A stretch of DNA of 64,000 bases from Ktedonobacteria bacterium brp13 (GCA_015099395.1 AP024096.1:6985485-7049484), one strand, 5' to 3'; counted from the stretch's first letter, positions 11,004-23,000 are shown. Notes: generated by a model not told the origin, from the sequence alone. Made by a program: numbers and translations.

Positions 11004-12068
11004 ATGAGTAATATACAATCAGATAAATTGAGTCCCAGAGTACCAGGGGTTGCAAGACGAAAATCTATTGTCACCTCCAATGCATCGCAAGAAAGTCTGG
11101 TGAAGATTGAACCATTACATGCGGGGCAATCGCTGCCTCTTTTAATCCAACCAGCAGTTGACAATGTCGATCTGATCACCTGGGCAACGAATAATCAGAA
11201 AATGCTTGAAAAATATCTCTTGCAGCATGGTGGTATCCTTTTTCGCAACTTTTCTCTCAGTCGTGTCGAAGATTTTGAGAAATTTGTGTCGGGAGTATCT
11301 GGAGATCCATTGGAGTATCGAGAACGATCTTCACCTCGTAGCCAGGTCAGTGGGAACATTTATACCTCGACCGATTATCCTCCTGAGCAAAGCATTTTCT
11401 TGCATAATGAGAACTCTTATCAGCAAACATGGCCTTTGCGTATCCTGTTTTTCTGCAAAACAGCTCCACAAGAAGGCGGAGAAACGCCTATTGCCGACGT
11501 CCGGAAAGTCTATGAGCGTATTGATCCGGCTATTAGGGATGTCTTCGAGCGCAAGCAAGTGATGTATGTACGTAACTTCGGTGATGGGTTTGGTTTATCG
11601 TGGCAGACAGTCTTTCAAACCAGCGATAAAACAGCTGTCGAGGAATACTGTCGGAAAGCTGGCATGCAGTGTGAGTGGAAAAGTGATAATCGCTTGAGGA
11701 CGCGCCGTGTCGGTCAGGCAGTTGCAAAACATCCCCAGAGTGGGGAGATGCTCTGGTTTAACCATGCAACCTTCTTCCATGTGAGCACATTGGAGGCTAC
11801 GATGCGCGATGCTCTCTTAGCACAATTTGCCGAGGAAGATTTACCAAACAATAGCTATTATGGCGATGGTACGCCAATCGAGCCTGCTGTTTTAGACGCG
11901 TTACGACAAGCGTATGCGCAAGAAACTGTCATGTTCCCGTGGCAACAAGGAGATATCCTGTTACTGGATAACATGTTGACGGCTCATGCACGCTCTCCAT
12001 TTGTTGGGCCACGTCGGATCTTAACGGGGATGAGTATGCCCTTTAGTCGTGTCACAAACAATATCTGA
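11004..12068 (+). CDS. TauD/SyrP-like Fe(II)/2-oxoglutarate dioxygenase
   Basis: A 354-aa protein of the TauD/TfdA superfamily, closest by eye to SyrP-like enzymes that hydroxylate an aspartyl residue tethered to an NRPS carrier. The iron triad is visible as HNEN (HxE, the form common in SyrP-like members) near residue 134 and the distal His in LTAHARSPF near 330, followed by the Arg of RRILTG. It lies 16 bases after one synthetase and 98 before the next, behind AAGGATAG, so it is co-transcribed with both. Two flanking or nearby modules carry an Asp code behind an interface-like domain, so beta-hydroxylation of Asp is the most likely reaction. The number of modules served is unknown. Confidence 0.85.
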   Translation: MSNIQSDKLSPRVPGVARRKSIVTSNASQESLVKIEPLHAGQSLPLLIQPAVDNVDLITWATNNQKMLEKYLLQHGGILFRNFSLSRVEDFEKFVSGVSGDPLEYRERSSPRSQVSGNIYTSTDYPPEQSIFLHNENSYQQTWPLRILFFCKTAPQEGGETPIADVRKVYERIDPAIRDVFERKQVMYVRNFGDGFGLSWQTVFQTSDKTAVEEYCRKAGMQCEWKSDNRLRTRRVGQAVAKHPQSGEMLWFNHATFFHVSTLEATMRDALLAQFAEEDLPNNSYYGDGTPIEPAVLDALRQAYAQETVMFPWQQGDILLLDNMLTAHARSPFVGPRRILTGMSMPFSRVTNNI

Positions 12069-12166
12069 TGTGATTTTGGTAGATAGCCTCCCAAGACAGG
12101 TTTAGTTGGAAACATAGAGGCCAGTCGGCAATAGAGTTATTCGCAAACAAAGAGAAAGAGAAACCA

Positions 12167-15100
12167 ATGGCCATACAGGAAACTCTAATAGAAAGCTTTA
12201 GACTTTCTCCGCAACAGCGGCACCTCTGTGCCATGCAGCGGATAGAGGAGCCCTTTCCTTTTCGTACATATTATGCAGTGCAGCTAGAAGGGCAGCTCGA
12301 TACCTGGCGTCTACGTGGTGCATTAGGGCGGCTGGTTGAGCGACATGAGATTCTACGGACCAGTTTCCCTTGCTTGCCAGGGCTCAAACTGCCCGTACAA
12401 GTAATTCATGCAGAAATTCCCCTGCCATTGTTGGTACAAGATTATAGCTCTTCTTTACCCCAGGAGCAGGAGGCTATGCTACGGCGACTGCGTGAGGCCA
12501 GAGCAGACCAATCATCTACTTTGCAAGATGAACGTTTATGGCAAATGATACTGGTGGTTTTTGACCATGAGCATCATTGGTTGTTTTGGGACTTGAGCAC
12601 TCTGTGTGCTGATACGAAGTCATGCCAGGTGTTGTTACATGAGCTGATTCAATTGTATGGGCAGGATAGTCCTGATGAGTTGTCTGAGCCGTTGCAATAT
12701 GCCGATTTGGCCGAGTGGCAATATGAGTTACTAGAGTCGACGGAAACAGAGCAGGGCAGGATATATTGGCGTTCCCTTGAGCACGATGTACTGAAAGATG
12801 TCTCTCTGCCTTTTGCACTGTCCACTGACCGACTCTTACCTTTTACACGTCGCTCATTATCGAGCGACATCTCGTCTGCTGCATATGAACAGTTACTCGC
12901 TCTGGCTGAAAAGCTGAGCGTGTCACCAGCGTCAGTGCTGCTTGCCTGCTGGGGTACGGTGCTCGCCCGTCTCAGTGGAGAAAGCTCTTTGCCTATTAGT
13001 AGTGCGTACAGCGGGAGAGCATATGCGGAGTTGAGTGAGGCCGTTGGGTTACTGGCAAGGTTTTTGCCTCTGGCTTATCAGTTTGTTGAAGACGCCAGAT
13101 TTAGTGACGTTGTGCGTCAGGTCGAAGCGACACAACGTGAGGCAGATAAGTGGCAGACATATTTTGATTGGTCCCTGTTTGAAACACTGAAAGGGCAAGA
13201 ACAAGAGCCTTGCTCAAATTTCGGTTTTGACTACGACATGTTGCCAGCTGCCCAGCAAACTGGATCATTGCGTTGGATGGTGAAGGAACAAGAGGCATGT
13301 CTGGAGCGCTTCAATGTGAGTCTGGCTTGCCTGGAGACCGGACAGAATGTGCAGGTTACTCTGCATTATGATGCGGAAAAGTTTGCTCCTGAGGATATGC
13401 AGCGTTTATTGTCACAATGGCAAATAGTCTTGCAGCAGGTACTGTCCTCTCCAGATGTGACGTTGGGGATGCTGCAACTTCTTACACGTGAAGAGCAGCA
13501 GCAGATCCTGCTGGATTGGAATGCAACTCAGGCCGATTACCCACAGACAAAGCGTTTACATGAGTTGTTTGCGTTGCAGGTGGAACGCACTCCAGATAGT
13601 ATTGCTGTCGTTTATGCCGACGAGCAGATAAGCTATCGGGAATTGGATAAGCGCGCTAATCAGGTTGCGGGCTATTTGCAACGCAATGGTGTAGGACCAG
13701 AAGTGCGGGTAGGGATATGCCTGGAGCGCTCTCCCTACTTATTAATAGGAATATTAGGTATTCTGAAGGCCGAAGGGACATATGTTCCCTGTGATCCTAG
13801 CTATCCCCAGGAACGCCTGGCCTTCGTGTTACAAGATGCCGCTATTCCTCTGCTGCTGACAGAGACGTGTTTGCTTGAACAATTATCCGTTACTGAGAGC
13901 AAGATTGTGTGTCTGGATGCGGTTGAGGATGTGTTCACTGACGAGCCTGGTGTCTTGCTAAAGCACACGGGAAGTGTAGAGCAACTCGCATATGTTCTCT
14001 ATACCTCTGGTTCTACAGGACAGCCCAAAGGAGTCATGGTACCTCACTCGGGCCTGGTGAATTATCTCTACTGGGCACAAAAAGAATATACATCTTCCAG
14101 CCTCTCTGGCGCTTACGGAGCACCGCTCCATTCACCGATTGGCTTTGATCTGACGGTGACGAGTCTTTTTGTCCCCTTGTTGAGTGGTCAGAGTGTGTTG
14201 CTGCTGTCCGAGGATGAAGGGATTTCAGCACTTGCTGACGCTCTTAGTTGTAAGAATAAGTTTGCACTGACAAAGGTGACACCGGCTCACCTGGATGCCC
14301 TTGGCCAGTTTGCTGTCGCAGAGCAACTTGCTGATGGTACGCAGACGCTGGTTATTGGTGGTGAGGCGTTATGGCCAAAGAGCCTGGCGCTCTGGCAGCA
14401 GTATGCTCCTCAGACCAGGCTGATCAATGAGTATGGGCCAACAGAAACGGTCGTTGGCTGTTGCGTATATGAGGCGTCGGCAGACACTCCAACTTCAGGA
14501 TCTGTTCCGATTGGAAAACCAATTGCCAATATGCAGATGTATGTGCTGAATGCATATCTGCAACCAGTACCGATTGGGGTCGCGGCAGAACTCTACGTGG
14601 GAGGAGTGGGCGTAACACGTGGGTATTTGAATCGGCCGGAATTGACGGCTGCAAGTTTCATTCCTCATCCTTTTAGTAGTGAGCCTGGTGCGCGTCTCTA
14701 TCGGACTGGGGATCTGGCACGGTATCTTCCCAATGGCGATTTAGAATATATTGGAAGAGTCGATCAACAAGTCAAAATCCGTGGTTTTCGTATTGAGCCA
14801 GGTGAGATCGAGCTGCAACTCAGAAAACATCCAGACATCCAGGAATGTATTGTACTTGCTCGTGAGGACGTATCCGGCGACAAACGTCTGGTTGCCTATG
14901 TCGTGCTACGCCAGAAGCAAACGCTCAGGAGCACCAATATACGTGCCTATTTGCAGGATTACCTTCCTTCCTATATGATTCCTTCGGTTTTTGTACCTCT
15001 GACGGCTTTACCTTTGACGCCGAATGGTAAAGTAGATCGACGAAAATTGCCAGCTATCGACGATGTTAAAAAAGAACGTGCTGAGGATTTTGTTGCTCCC

Positions 15101-18100
15101 CGCACCAGTATTGAAGTGGCTCTGGCAGATATATGGTCTCAGGTGCTTCACCTGGAGCAGATCGGTATTCATGATAACTTCTTTGCTCTGGGTGGCGACT
15201 CCATTTTAAGTATTCAAGTCGTTACACGCGCCAAGCAGGCTGGATTGTATATGATTCCTCGCCAGCTTTTCCAATATCAGTCTATTGCACAATTAGCATC
15301 TGTCGTCACAAGTGTTGCTGCTCCACAAGCTGAACAGACGCTGGTGACTGGGCAGGTGTCTCTGACTCCGATCCAGCACTGGTTTTTTGCCCGTAACCTT
15401 CCTGTACCACAGCACTTTAATCAGGCGGTACTGCTGGAAACCAATCAAAAGCTCAGTCCGAGCAAGTTGCAACAGGCACTTGTACATCTGATACTCCACC
15501 ACGATGCCTTACGTCTGCGTTTTGCACATCAGATCGATGGTTGGCAAGCAGAAATAGCTGGTCCACCAACTGTTTCCACTTTATTATGCATAGATATCTC
15601 TGCTCTGTCGGACAGCTGCCAGCAGTCGGCAATGGCAACAGTGATAGAAGAGGCACAAACGAGTATCGATCTGGCAGGCGGATTGCTCCTACGTGCGCTC
15701 TTCTTTATGCGTGACTCAGCGAGTGATGATCGCTTGTTGTTGGCTATTCATCATCTGGCGATGGATGGTGTTTCCTGGCGCATCCTGCTAGAAGATCTGG
15801 ATTTATTGTGTCGACAACTGTCTCAGAATGAGCCTCCGTTGCTGAACGCTAAGACGACTTCATGGAAACAATGGACGCAGCAGATTCAGGATTATGCCCA
15901 GGCGCAAGCATTGCAAGCAGTACAAAGCTACTGGTTAGCCGATCAACGTAGCGATGTTTATCCTTTGCCTGTGGATATGTCAGATGGCGCTAATACAATC
16001 GCTACAAGTGAAACTCTGCGTGTCTCTCTACCTGCGAAGCAGACGCAGGCTTTGTTACAAGAAGTACCTGCCGCTTACCATACGCACATAAATGATGTGT
16101 TATTAGCCGCATTGGCTCAGGCATTGGCGCTCTGGACAGGTCAAAAGCGTGTATTAGTAGATCTGGAAGGGCATGGCCGCGAAGAAATTGCGGGTGCTGA
16201 GGTAGATCTTTCGCGCACTATCGGTTGGTTTACCACCTTGTTCCCGCTCTTGCTTGATATTGAGCAGGCAGATGAGCCAGGTGATGCTTTGAAAGCTGTC
16301 AAAGAGCAGCTACGTCAGGTGCCTCAAAGAGGACTGAGTTATGGTGTACTCAGGTACATGTATCCTGATTTCTCCGTATCCGAACAATTAGCTCGGATGC
16401 CTCAGGCACAAGTGCTCTTTAATTATTTTGGGCAGTTCGAGGATATGTCTGATGAGCATCGCTTGTTCCGTCCTGCGTCCGCTTCTGCGGGAGCAGTGCA
16501 TAGCCAGCAGGAGCCACGTAGCCATCTGCTGGAGATCAATGGACGCGTTGTTGATGGAGAATTGCATGTTGTTTGGCGCTATAGCCGGGAAATTCATCAG
16601 CGCGAGACCATTGAAAAACTTGCTCAGTCTTTTATTGAATCTTTAGAAAAGCTGATCGCTCATTGCCAGACGCTGGAAAGGAGTGTACATACTCCTTCCG
16701 ATTTTCCATTAGCTGTACTAACGCAGCAACAGTTGGATGCTCTGACTCAGCACATAGCCCAGGAAGGAGAGCGTCGGTCGTCTCAACCACTTGAGATTGA
16801 GGATATCTATCCGCTGTCTCCTATGCAGGCCGGATTATTGTTCCACAGTCTGTATGATCTCAATTCCTCAGTGTATTGCGGCTATTTCGGTTGGACGCTG
16901 CAAGGGCCATTTGATGCGGATGCCTGGCAGCGGGCCTGGCAACAGGTCATTAATCGACATCCTATTTTGCGCACGCTTTTCGTATGGCAAGGATTGACAG
17001 AGCCTTTGCAAGTGGTGTGCAAACACATTGAACTTCCCTGGACTGTCCAGGATTGGCGCTCCCTGTCGGTACAAGAGCGACAACAAAATCTAGAGGCATT
17101 GCATCTGAAGGAAGAACATGAAGGCTTTGACTTACAGCGCGCTCCATTATTACGGCTATCCGTGGTGCGTCTGGAAGACCAAACATTTTATTTCCATCTT
17201 GCATTGCATCATTTACTGTTGGATGGTTGGTCGCAGGCCCTTTTGATTGGCGAGGTTCAGGCAGCGTATCTCTCGTATAGAGAAGGGAAACAAGCTCAAT
17301 TAGTCGCAGTTCGTCCTTACCGGGATTATATTGCCTGGTTGCAGCAGCAGGACACTGTGCAAACAGAACAGTTCTGGCGTCGCTATCTGTTGGGTTTTAC
17401 ATCGCCAACGCGATTGGCCATTGATAGCCAACCATATAAAAGTAGAGGACAATCTCAGCGCATCGTTGCCGTAGAGCAGCGAACCTTCCCAGAAGCGCTA
17501 ACAGAGACGTTACAGGATTTTGGCAAACAGCACCAATTGACACTTAATACAATTGTGCAAGGTGCCTGGGCGTTGCTTTTAGCCCGGTATAGCGGAAGCA
17601 CAGATGTGATATTCGGGGCCACTGTAGCTGGTCGGCCCGCAGAACTCACAGGGATAGAAGCGATGATCGGCCTCTTTATCAATACGCTTCCTGTACGGGT
17701 ACAAGTCGAGCAAGAAGCAGGTCTGCTCTCCTGGCTGACACAAATACAAGAGAGTCAGTCTGAAGTGCGGCAGTATGAATATACACCATTAGTCGATATT
17801 CAGCGCTGGAGCGAGATCCCTCTAGAGCAAGCGCTTTTCGATAGTTTGCTCTTATTCCAAAATTATCCGCTTGATCCGATGCAGAAGGAAGATGAGAGTG
17901 AGCTTACCATACAGGGGAAGCGTTCTGTAGAGTACACCAACTATGCGTTAACTTTGAAAGCGGCCATTGCTGGAAATATGTTCACTTTACAGCTTGCTTA
18001 TGATGCTGGACGCTTTGATGCGGTGACGATGGCGCGCTTTATGGACCATTTACAGATGGTTTTAGAAGCTATCGCTGTGCATCCGCAGCAACATGTGGCA

Positions 18101-19984
18101 GACTTACCACTGCTTACCACTTCTGAGCGTCATACTTTACTCCAGGAATGGAATGCTACGCAGGCAAGCTTCCCTGCTGATATGAGTATCCATGAGCTCT
18201 TTGCCCGTCAGGCAGCCCTGACTCCAGATGCAGTGGCATTGGTTTTTCAGGATACATGTGTGACCTACCGGTTTGTGGATCAAGCTGCCATGACGATTGC
18301 TGCACATTTGCAGGCTCTTAACATTACAGCAGGGTCTCCTATCGGTCTATGTGTCGAGCGCGGGCTCGAACAAGTCATTGGCATGCTTGGTATTCTAAAA
18401 ATGGGCGGAGCTTATGTGCCGCTTGATCCAACATATCCTCACGATCGTCTCTCCTTCATGTTAGAAGATAGTCAAGCAGCAACTCTGATAACACAGCCCT
18501 GGCTATTAGAGATCTTTCCTGAGCAATCTGCTCCATGTCTTTTGCTCTCTGATGCACTAGTAAATAGCCGTGCTGTTGCCACTTCCACGCGTAAAAGTGG
18601 CTCTGAGCAAGTCGCTTATATGATCTATACCTCTGGTTCTACCGGACGCCCTAAAGGTACGATGATCTCTCACCGTGCGGTCGGAAACTTTTTTGCGAGT
18701 ATGCGTAAGAGACCGGGCATGACTGCGGATGATCGTATCCTGGCTGTGACTTCTTGCTCGTTTGATATTGCTGCTCTCGAACTGTTGTTACCCTTGACGT
18801 TGGGTGCCTGTGTACATATCGCAAGTCAGCAGGTACTTGCTGATGGAATGGAGCTTGCCTCACTGGTAAATCTGAGTGGAGCCACTCTTCTTCAGGCAAC
18901 ACCCTCGACATGGGGAATGTTGCTTGCTGCTGGCTGGACCGGCCATGCAGGCTTGAAAATGTTGTGTGGTGGAGAAGCTCTCTCTGTAGAATTGGCGCAG
19001 CAATTGCTGCCATGTGGAACTGAGCTCTGGAATATGTATGGTCCAACAGAAACAACGATCTGGTCAGCCATTGAAAAGGTCAGTTTGGTAGAGGGACAGG
19101 GGATATCTATTGGGCGTGCGATTGATAATACCCAGCTTTACGTGCTGGATGAAATGGATGCACTCGTCCCAGTAGGGGTTGTAGGAGAATTGTATATCGC
19201 AGGCGAAGGCGTTGCCTATGGCTATTGGCAACGTCCTGATTTGAGCGCCGAGCGCTTTCTGCCGGATCCTTTTAGCCAGCATTCGGGTGCTCGTATGTAC
19301 AGAACAGGCGATCGGGCACGCTGGTTGGAAAATGGGAGGTTAGAATGTTTGGGCCGTATAGATCAACAGATCAAACTACGTGGCCATCGTATTGAACTGA
19401 ACGAGATTGCTACTGTGCTGAGAGATCATCCTCTTGTGCAAGAGGCTGTTGTCACCTTGCGTGAAGAAAGCGAAGCCAATAAATATCTGGTAGCTTATAT
19501 AATTGCGCCAGCAGGAATGTCGCCGACGTATCAGGATCTACAAGTGCATCTGCATAGACGTTTGCCTGATTATATGATTCCAACCGCTTTTGTGTATCTG
19601 GATGCCTTGCCACTCACTCCGAATGGTAAAATCAATCGCAACGCTTTACCTGCGCCCGATCCAGGTCAAGGACATCCGGACGATGAATTCATTGCTCCAG
19701 AGACAGCGATGCAAGAGCAACTGTCAGAGATCTGGATTGAACTACTACAACTTCCCCGCGTCAGCATCCATCATAACTTCTTTGCGCTTGGTGGAAACTC
19801 CCTGCTGGCCACACGCTTGATGATGCGGATACGCTCGATATTCTTGATAGAAGTGCCTTTGCGTTATCTGTTTGAAGCACAAACGATTGCATCGTTGGCA
19901 CTTGTTATCGAGCGCATACAAAACGAACTGATTGAGCAGCTCGATAGTGAAGAGTTAGCTCAGATGTTGCAGTCACAGGAGTAA
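12167..19984 (+). CDS. NRPS, two modules: degenerate C (interface-like)-A(Asn)-T-E-C-A(Gly)-T
   Basis: 2605 aa. Residues 1-440 are a condensation-like domain with STLCADTKS near 144 in place of HHxxxDG. A1 spans 455-960 (YTSGSTGQPKG, NEYGPTET); its hand-read code D-L-T-K-V-G-E-V-G-K fits Asn. T1 (LGGDSILS near 1009) is of the pre-epimerase type. The E domain covers about 1060-1500 (HHLAMDGVSW near 1195, EGHGRE, FNYFGQF). A DCL-type C domain follows (1535-1960; HHLLLDGWS near 1681), then A2 (1985-2500; YTSGSTGRPKG, NMYGPTET), whose code D-I-L-Q-L-G-M-I-W-K is a common Gly code. T2 ends the protein with LGGNSLL near 2542. The start follows AGAGAAAGAGAAA. The gene should add D-Asn and Gly. Confidence 0.93.
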   Translation: MAIQETLIESFRLSPQQRHLCAMQRIEEPFPFRTYYAVQLEGQLDTWRLRGALGRLVERHEILRTSFPCLPGLKLPVQVIHAEIPLPLLVQDYSSSLPQEQEAMLRRLREARADQSSTLQDERLWQMILVVFDHEHHWLFWDLSTLCADTKSCQVLLHELIQLYGQDSPDELSEPLQYADLAEWQYELLESTETEQGRIYWRSLEHDVLKDVSLPFALSTDRLLPFTRRSLSSDISSAAYEQLLALAEKLSVSPASVLLACWGTVLARLSGESSLPISSAYSGRAYAELSEAVGLLARFLPLAYQFVEDARFSDVVRQVEATQREADKWQTYFDWSLFETLKGQEQEPCSNFGFDYDMLPAAQQTGSLRWMVKEQEACLERFNVSLACLETGQNVQVTLHYDAEKFAPEDMQRLLSQWQIVLQQVLSSPDVTLGMLQLLTREEQQQILLDWNATQADYPQTKRLHELFALQVERTPDSIAVVYADEQISYRELDKRANQVAGYLQRNGVGPEVRVGICLERSPYLLIGILGILKAEGTYVPCDPSYPQERLAFVLQDAAIPLLLTETCLLEQLSVTESKIVCLDAVEDVFTDEPGVLLKHTGSVEQLAYVLYTSGSTGQPKGVMVPHSGLVNYLYWAQKEYTSSSLSGAYGAPLHSPIGFDLTVTSLFVPLLSGQSVLLLSEDEGISALADALSCKNKFALTKVTPAHLDALGQFAVAEQLADGTQTLVIGGEALWPKSLALWQQYAPQTRLINEYGPTETVVGCCVYEASADTPTSGSVPIGKPIANMQMYVLNAYLQPVPIGVAAELYVGGVGVTRGYLNRPELTAASFIPHPFSSEPGARLYRTGDLARYLPNGDLEYIGRVDQQVKIRGFRIEPGEIELQLRKHPDIQECIVLAREDVSGDKRLVAYVVLRQKQTLRSTNIRAYLQDYLPSYMIPSVFVPLTALPLTPNGKVDRRKLPAIDDVKKERAEDFVAPRTSIEVALADIWSQVLHLEQIGIHDNFFALGGDSILSIQVVTRAKQAGLYMIPRQLFQYQSIAQLASVVTSVAAPQAEQTLVTGQVSLTPIQHWFFARNLPVPQHFNQAVLLETNQKLSPSKLQQALVHLILHHDALRLRFAHQIDGWQAEIAGPPTVSTLLCIDISALSDSCQQSAMATVIEEAQTSIDLAGGLLLRALFFMRDSASDDRLLLAIHHLAMDGVSWRILLEDLDLLCRQLSQNEPPLLNAKTTSWKQWTQQIQDYAQAQALQAVQSYWLADQRSDVYPLPVDMSDGANTIATSETLRVSLPAKQTQALLQEVPAAYHTHINDVLLAALAQALALWTGQKRVLVDLEGHGREEIAGAEVDLSRTIGWFTTLFPLLLDIEQADEPGDALKAVKEQLRQVPQRGLSYGVLRYMYPDFSVSEQLARMPQAQVLFNYFGQFEDMSDEHRLFRPASASAGAVHSQQEPRSHLLEINGRVVDGELHVVWRYSREIHQRETIEKLAQSFIESLEKLIAHCQTLERSVHTPSDFPLAVLTQQQLDALTQHIAQEGERRSSQPLEIEDIYPLSPMQAGLLFHSLYDLNSSVYCGYFGWTLQGPFDADAWQRAWQQVINRHPILRTLFVWQGLTEPLQVVCKHIELPWTVQDWRSLSVQERQQNLEALHLKEEHEGFDLQRAPLLRLSVVRLEDQTFYFHLALHHLLLDGWSQALLIGEVQAAYLSYREGKQAQLVAVRPYRDYIAWLQQQDTVQTEQFWRRYLLGFTSPTRLAIDSQPYKSRGQSQRIVAVEQRTFPEALTETLQDFGKQHQLTLNTIVQGAWALLLARYSGSTDVIFGATVAGRPAELTGIEAMIGLFINTLPVRVQVEQEAGLLSWLTQIQESQSEVRQYEYTPLVDIQRWSEIPLEQALFDSLLLFQNYPLDPMQKEDESELTIQGKRSVEYTNYALTLKAAIAGNMFTLQLAYDAGRFDAVTMARFMDHLQMVLEAIAVHPQQHVADLPLLTTSERHTLLQEWNATQASFPADMSIHELFARQAALTPDAVALVFQDTCVTYRFVDQAAMTIAAHLQALNITAGSPIGLCVERGLEQVIGMLGILKMGGAYVPLDPTYPHDRLSFMLEDSQAATLITQPWLLEIFPEQSAPCLLLSDALVNSRAVATSTRKSGSEQVAYMIYTSGSTGRPKGTMISHRAVGNFFASMRKRPGMTADDRILAVTSCSFDIAALELLLPLTLGACVHIASQQVLADGMELASLVNLSGATLLQATPSTWGMLLAAGWTGHAGLKMLCGGEALSVELAQQLLPCGTELWNMYGPTETTIWSAIEKVSLVEGQGISIGRAIDNTQLYVLDEMDALVPVGVVGELYIAGEGVAYGYWQRPDLSAERFLPDPFSQHSGARMYRTGDRARWLENGRLECLGRIDQQIKLRGHRIELNEIATVLRDHPLVQEAVVTLREESEANKYLVAYIIAPAGMSPTYQDLQVHLHRRLPDYMIPTAFVYLDALPLTPNGKINRNALPAPDPGQGHPDDEFIAPETAMQEQLSEIWIELLQLPRVSIHHNFFALGGNSLLATRLMMRIRSIFLIEVPLRYLFEAQTIASLALVIERIQNELIEQLDSEELAQMLQSQE

Positions 19985-20050
19985 TGGGTAAGAAGATGAA
20001 CTGGAGTCAAGTCGTTAGTCGTGAAATAGAAGGCATAGGTAAAGAAGTAG

Positions 20051-23000
20051 ATGATGAACGATGCCAGGCCTGGTACGGCACTTACCGTCGAACAACGGAG
20101 GCGGATTTTACAGCGTTTGCAAAAAAAGCCTATTGACGCTTTGCACGCGCCAATACACCCATACAAGAGAGAGACCAATACATTTCCGCTCTCCTTCGCC
20201 CAACAGCGGCTCTGGTTTCTGGACCAGATGGAGCCAGGAAGTACAGCCTATATTCTCTCACGTGTCCAGCGTTTCCGGGATTACTTAAGCATGGAGGCTT
20301 TAGAACATAGCCTGGAAGATATGATGCAACGGCATGAAATGCTGCGTACTACGTTTGAGGAACGTGATGGGCAGCCTGTACAGATTATTCAGAGGACTGG
20401 CCGCCATACTTTTCCTGTGATCGATATGCAAGGGTTGGGACACGCGGCACGAGATAGCGAAATACAACGCCTTATTCGTCAGGAGGCACAAAATCCTTTT
20501 AATCTGGCGCAAGGACCATTGTTTCGCATGGCTCTTGTGCGTAGCGCGGCGCAAGAACATGTGATGTTGCTGACATTACACCATATCATCACAGATCAGT
20601 GGTCTAATGAGATTCTTGTACGTGAGCTGACTGCTTTATATCAAGCACATCTGACGGGACAATCCCTATCTTTAGCCGTCTTACCGATTCAGTATGCTGA
20701 CTATGCGCTCTGGCAACAGCAGTGGCTACAAGGACAGGTGCTGGAAACGCAATTGACGTACTGGCGCAAGCAATTGGCCGGCGTTGCTCCTCTAGAGTTG
20801 CCATTTGATCATCCACGTCCAGCCGTGCAGACATACCGGGGTGCCACACAGACACAACTGGTACCAGCAGTGGTGTTAACACAATTGCAAATGTTGAGTC
20901 AGCAAGAAGGGACCACGCTGTTTATGCTCCTGCTGGCGGCGTTTCAGGTTTTGCTATTGCGCTATACGGGACAGAGTGATATCAGCGTCGGAACCCCAAT
21001 TGCCAATCGAACACGAGCAGAAATAGAGGGGGTGATCGGATTTTTCGTGAACACGTTGGTCATGCGCAGTGACTTGTCCGGGAATCCTACCTTTCAACAG
21101 TTTCTGGGTAGTGTGCGTGAAGTATGCTTGCAGGCTTATGCACATCAGGATATCCCGTTTGAGAAAGTGGTTGAAGCGCTTGAACCTGAGCGAGATCTAA
21201 GCCATACACCGCTCTTTCAGGTGATGTTTGTGTTACAGAATGCTTTACGTGAACAGGGAGAGCGGAGCAGAGAGGCTCAAGAGCCACTGTTGACGGAAAG
21301 TACGAACAGTAAATTTGACCTGACTCTCTCAATAAGAGAGTCCAGGCAAGGATTGATCTGTAGTCTGGAGTATAATATTGATCTCTTCAAGGCAGCGACA
21401 ATCACGCGCTTGTTTCAGCACTGGCAGGTCTTATTAGAGGGTCTGGTACAAAATGCACAAGCACATATCTCCGATGTGCCATTGCTCACCGTGTCTGAGC
21501 GAGAACAGCTAGTCGTAGCATGGAATGACACGCAGGCAGCTTATCCTGAGCATCTCTGCCTGCATAATCTGTTTGAGCAGCAAGTTGCACGTACACCAGA
21601 TGCTATCGCATTGGAATATGAAGATGAGCAGGTAACCTATAAGCGGCTCGACCGGCTGGCTAATCAAGTTGCGCATTATATACAGCGCCTGGGTGTTGGA
21701 CCAGATGTACTGGTTGGTGTTGGCCTGGAGCGGTCTTTTGCGCTTGTGATTGGAATTCTAGGAATTCTCAAAGCTGGTGGTGCGTATGTCCCACTGGATA
21801 CGACATATCCCAGGCAGCGTCTTGTCTCTATCATAGAGGAAGCTCATATTTCTATCGTATTGACGATGAGCCAGTTCCGTGAGAATCTCCCCGTTGTCGA
21901 GCATGTGGTATGCCTGGATCGTGAGTGGTCAATCATAAGCAGTTTTCCTGGCGAGGAGCCTCCCTCCACCACTACATTGCCAGCCAATCTAGCCTATGTC
22001 ATTTACACATCAGGTTCTACGGGCCGTCCGAAAGGAGTTATGATTCCTCACCAGGGCGTGGTCCATTATGTGGATTGGAGCAGCAAGTACTATGAGGTCA
22101 TAGCTGGGAGTGGGTCTCCTGTCCATTCTCCTCTCTCTTTTGACTTAACTGTCACGAGTCTCTTCCCTGCTCTCGTTGTAGGACGTCGGTTGGTGCTTGT
22201 TCCTGAAGCTCCAGGTATTGAGTCTCTCAGTCAGGTTTTGCGACAGCAAAATGAGTTTAGTCTCCTGAAGATTACTCCAGCCCATCTCGATCTGCTTGGG
22301 CAGGTACTCCAACCGGAGGATTTTTCTACCGCCGCAAAAGCTCTTATTATTGGAGGGGAGGCTCTGCATAGTGATAGCGTACGTGTCTGGCGTGAATCTG
22401 TACCGACAATCCGGTTGATCAATGAATATGGACCAACAGAGACAGTGGTGGGATGCTGCATTTACGAGATTGCTCAAGACGAGAAACTCGTTGGAGCTGT
22501 CCCGATTGGGCGCCCGCTTCCCAATACGCAGATCTATCTGCTGGATGCACAACTACAACTGGTCCCCTTTGGGGTACCGGGAGAACTCTATATTGGTGGA
22601 GTTGGGTTAGGGCGTGGTTATCTCAATCGTCCAGATCTCACCGCCGAGCGTTTTATTGCTAATCCTTTTAGTACCGAGCCTGGCAGATGTTTGTATAAAA
22701 CGGGAGATGTTGCACGCTATCGCGCAGCCGATGGAACATTGGAGTATCTGGGACGGATCGATAATCAGGTCAAGTTACGGGGCTATCGCATCGAGCTAGC
22801 TGAGATTGAGGCTGTACTCAGGCAGGATCCACAAGTCGTTGATTGTGCTGCTCTGTTGCAAGAGGAGGGGGTGGGCGGACCCCGGTTGATTAGCTATGTA
22901 GTAGAGCGTACTTCAGGGACACTCACGGCCGAAGTTTTAACTGGGATGTTAAGGAAGTATTTTCCTATATACATGCTGCCGTCAGCCTTTATCATGGTGG

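Noticed and set aside
11004..12068. Alternative reading of the dioxygenase as a halogenase
   Set aside because: Fe(II)/2-oxoglutarate halogenases replace the acidic iron ligand with Ala or Gly; here the HxE acid is present.
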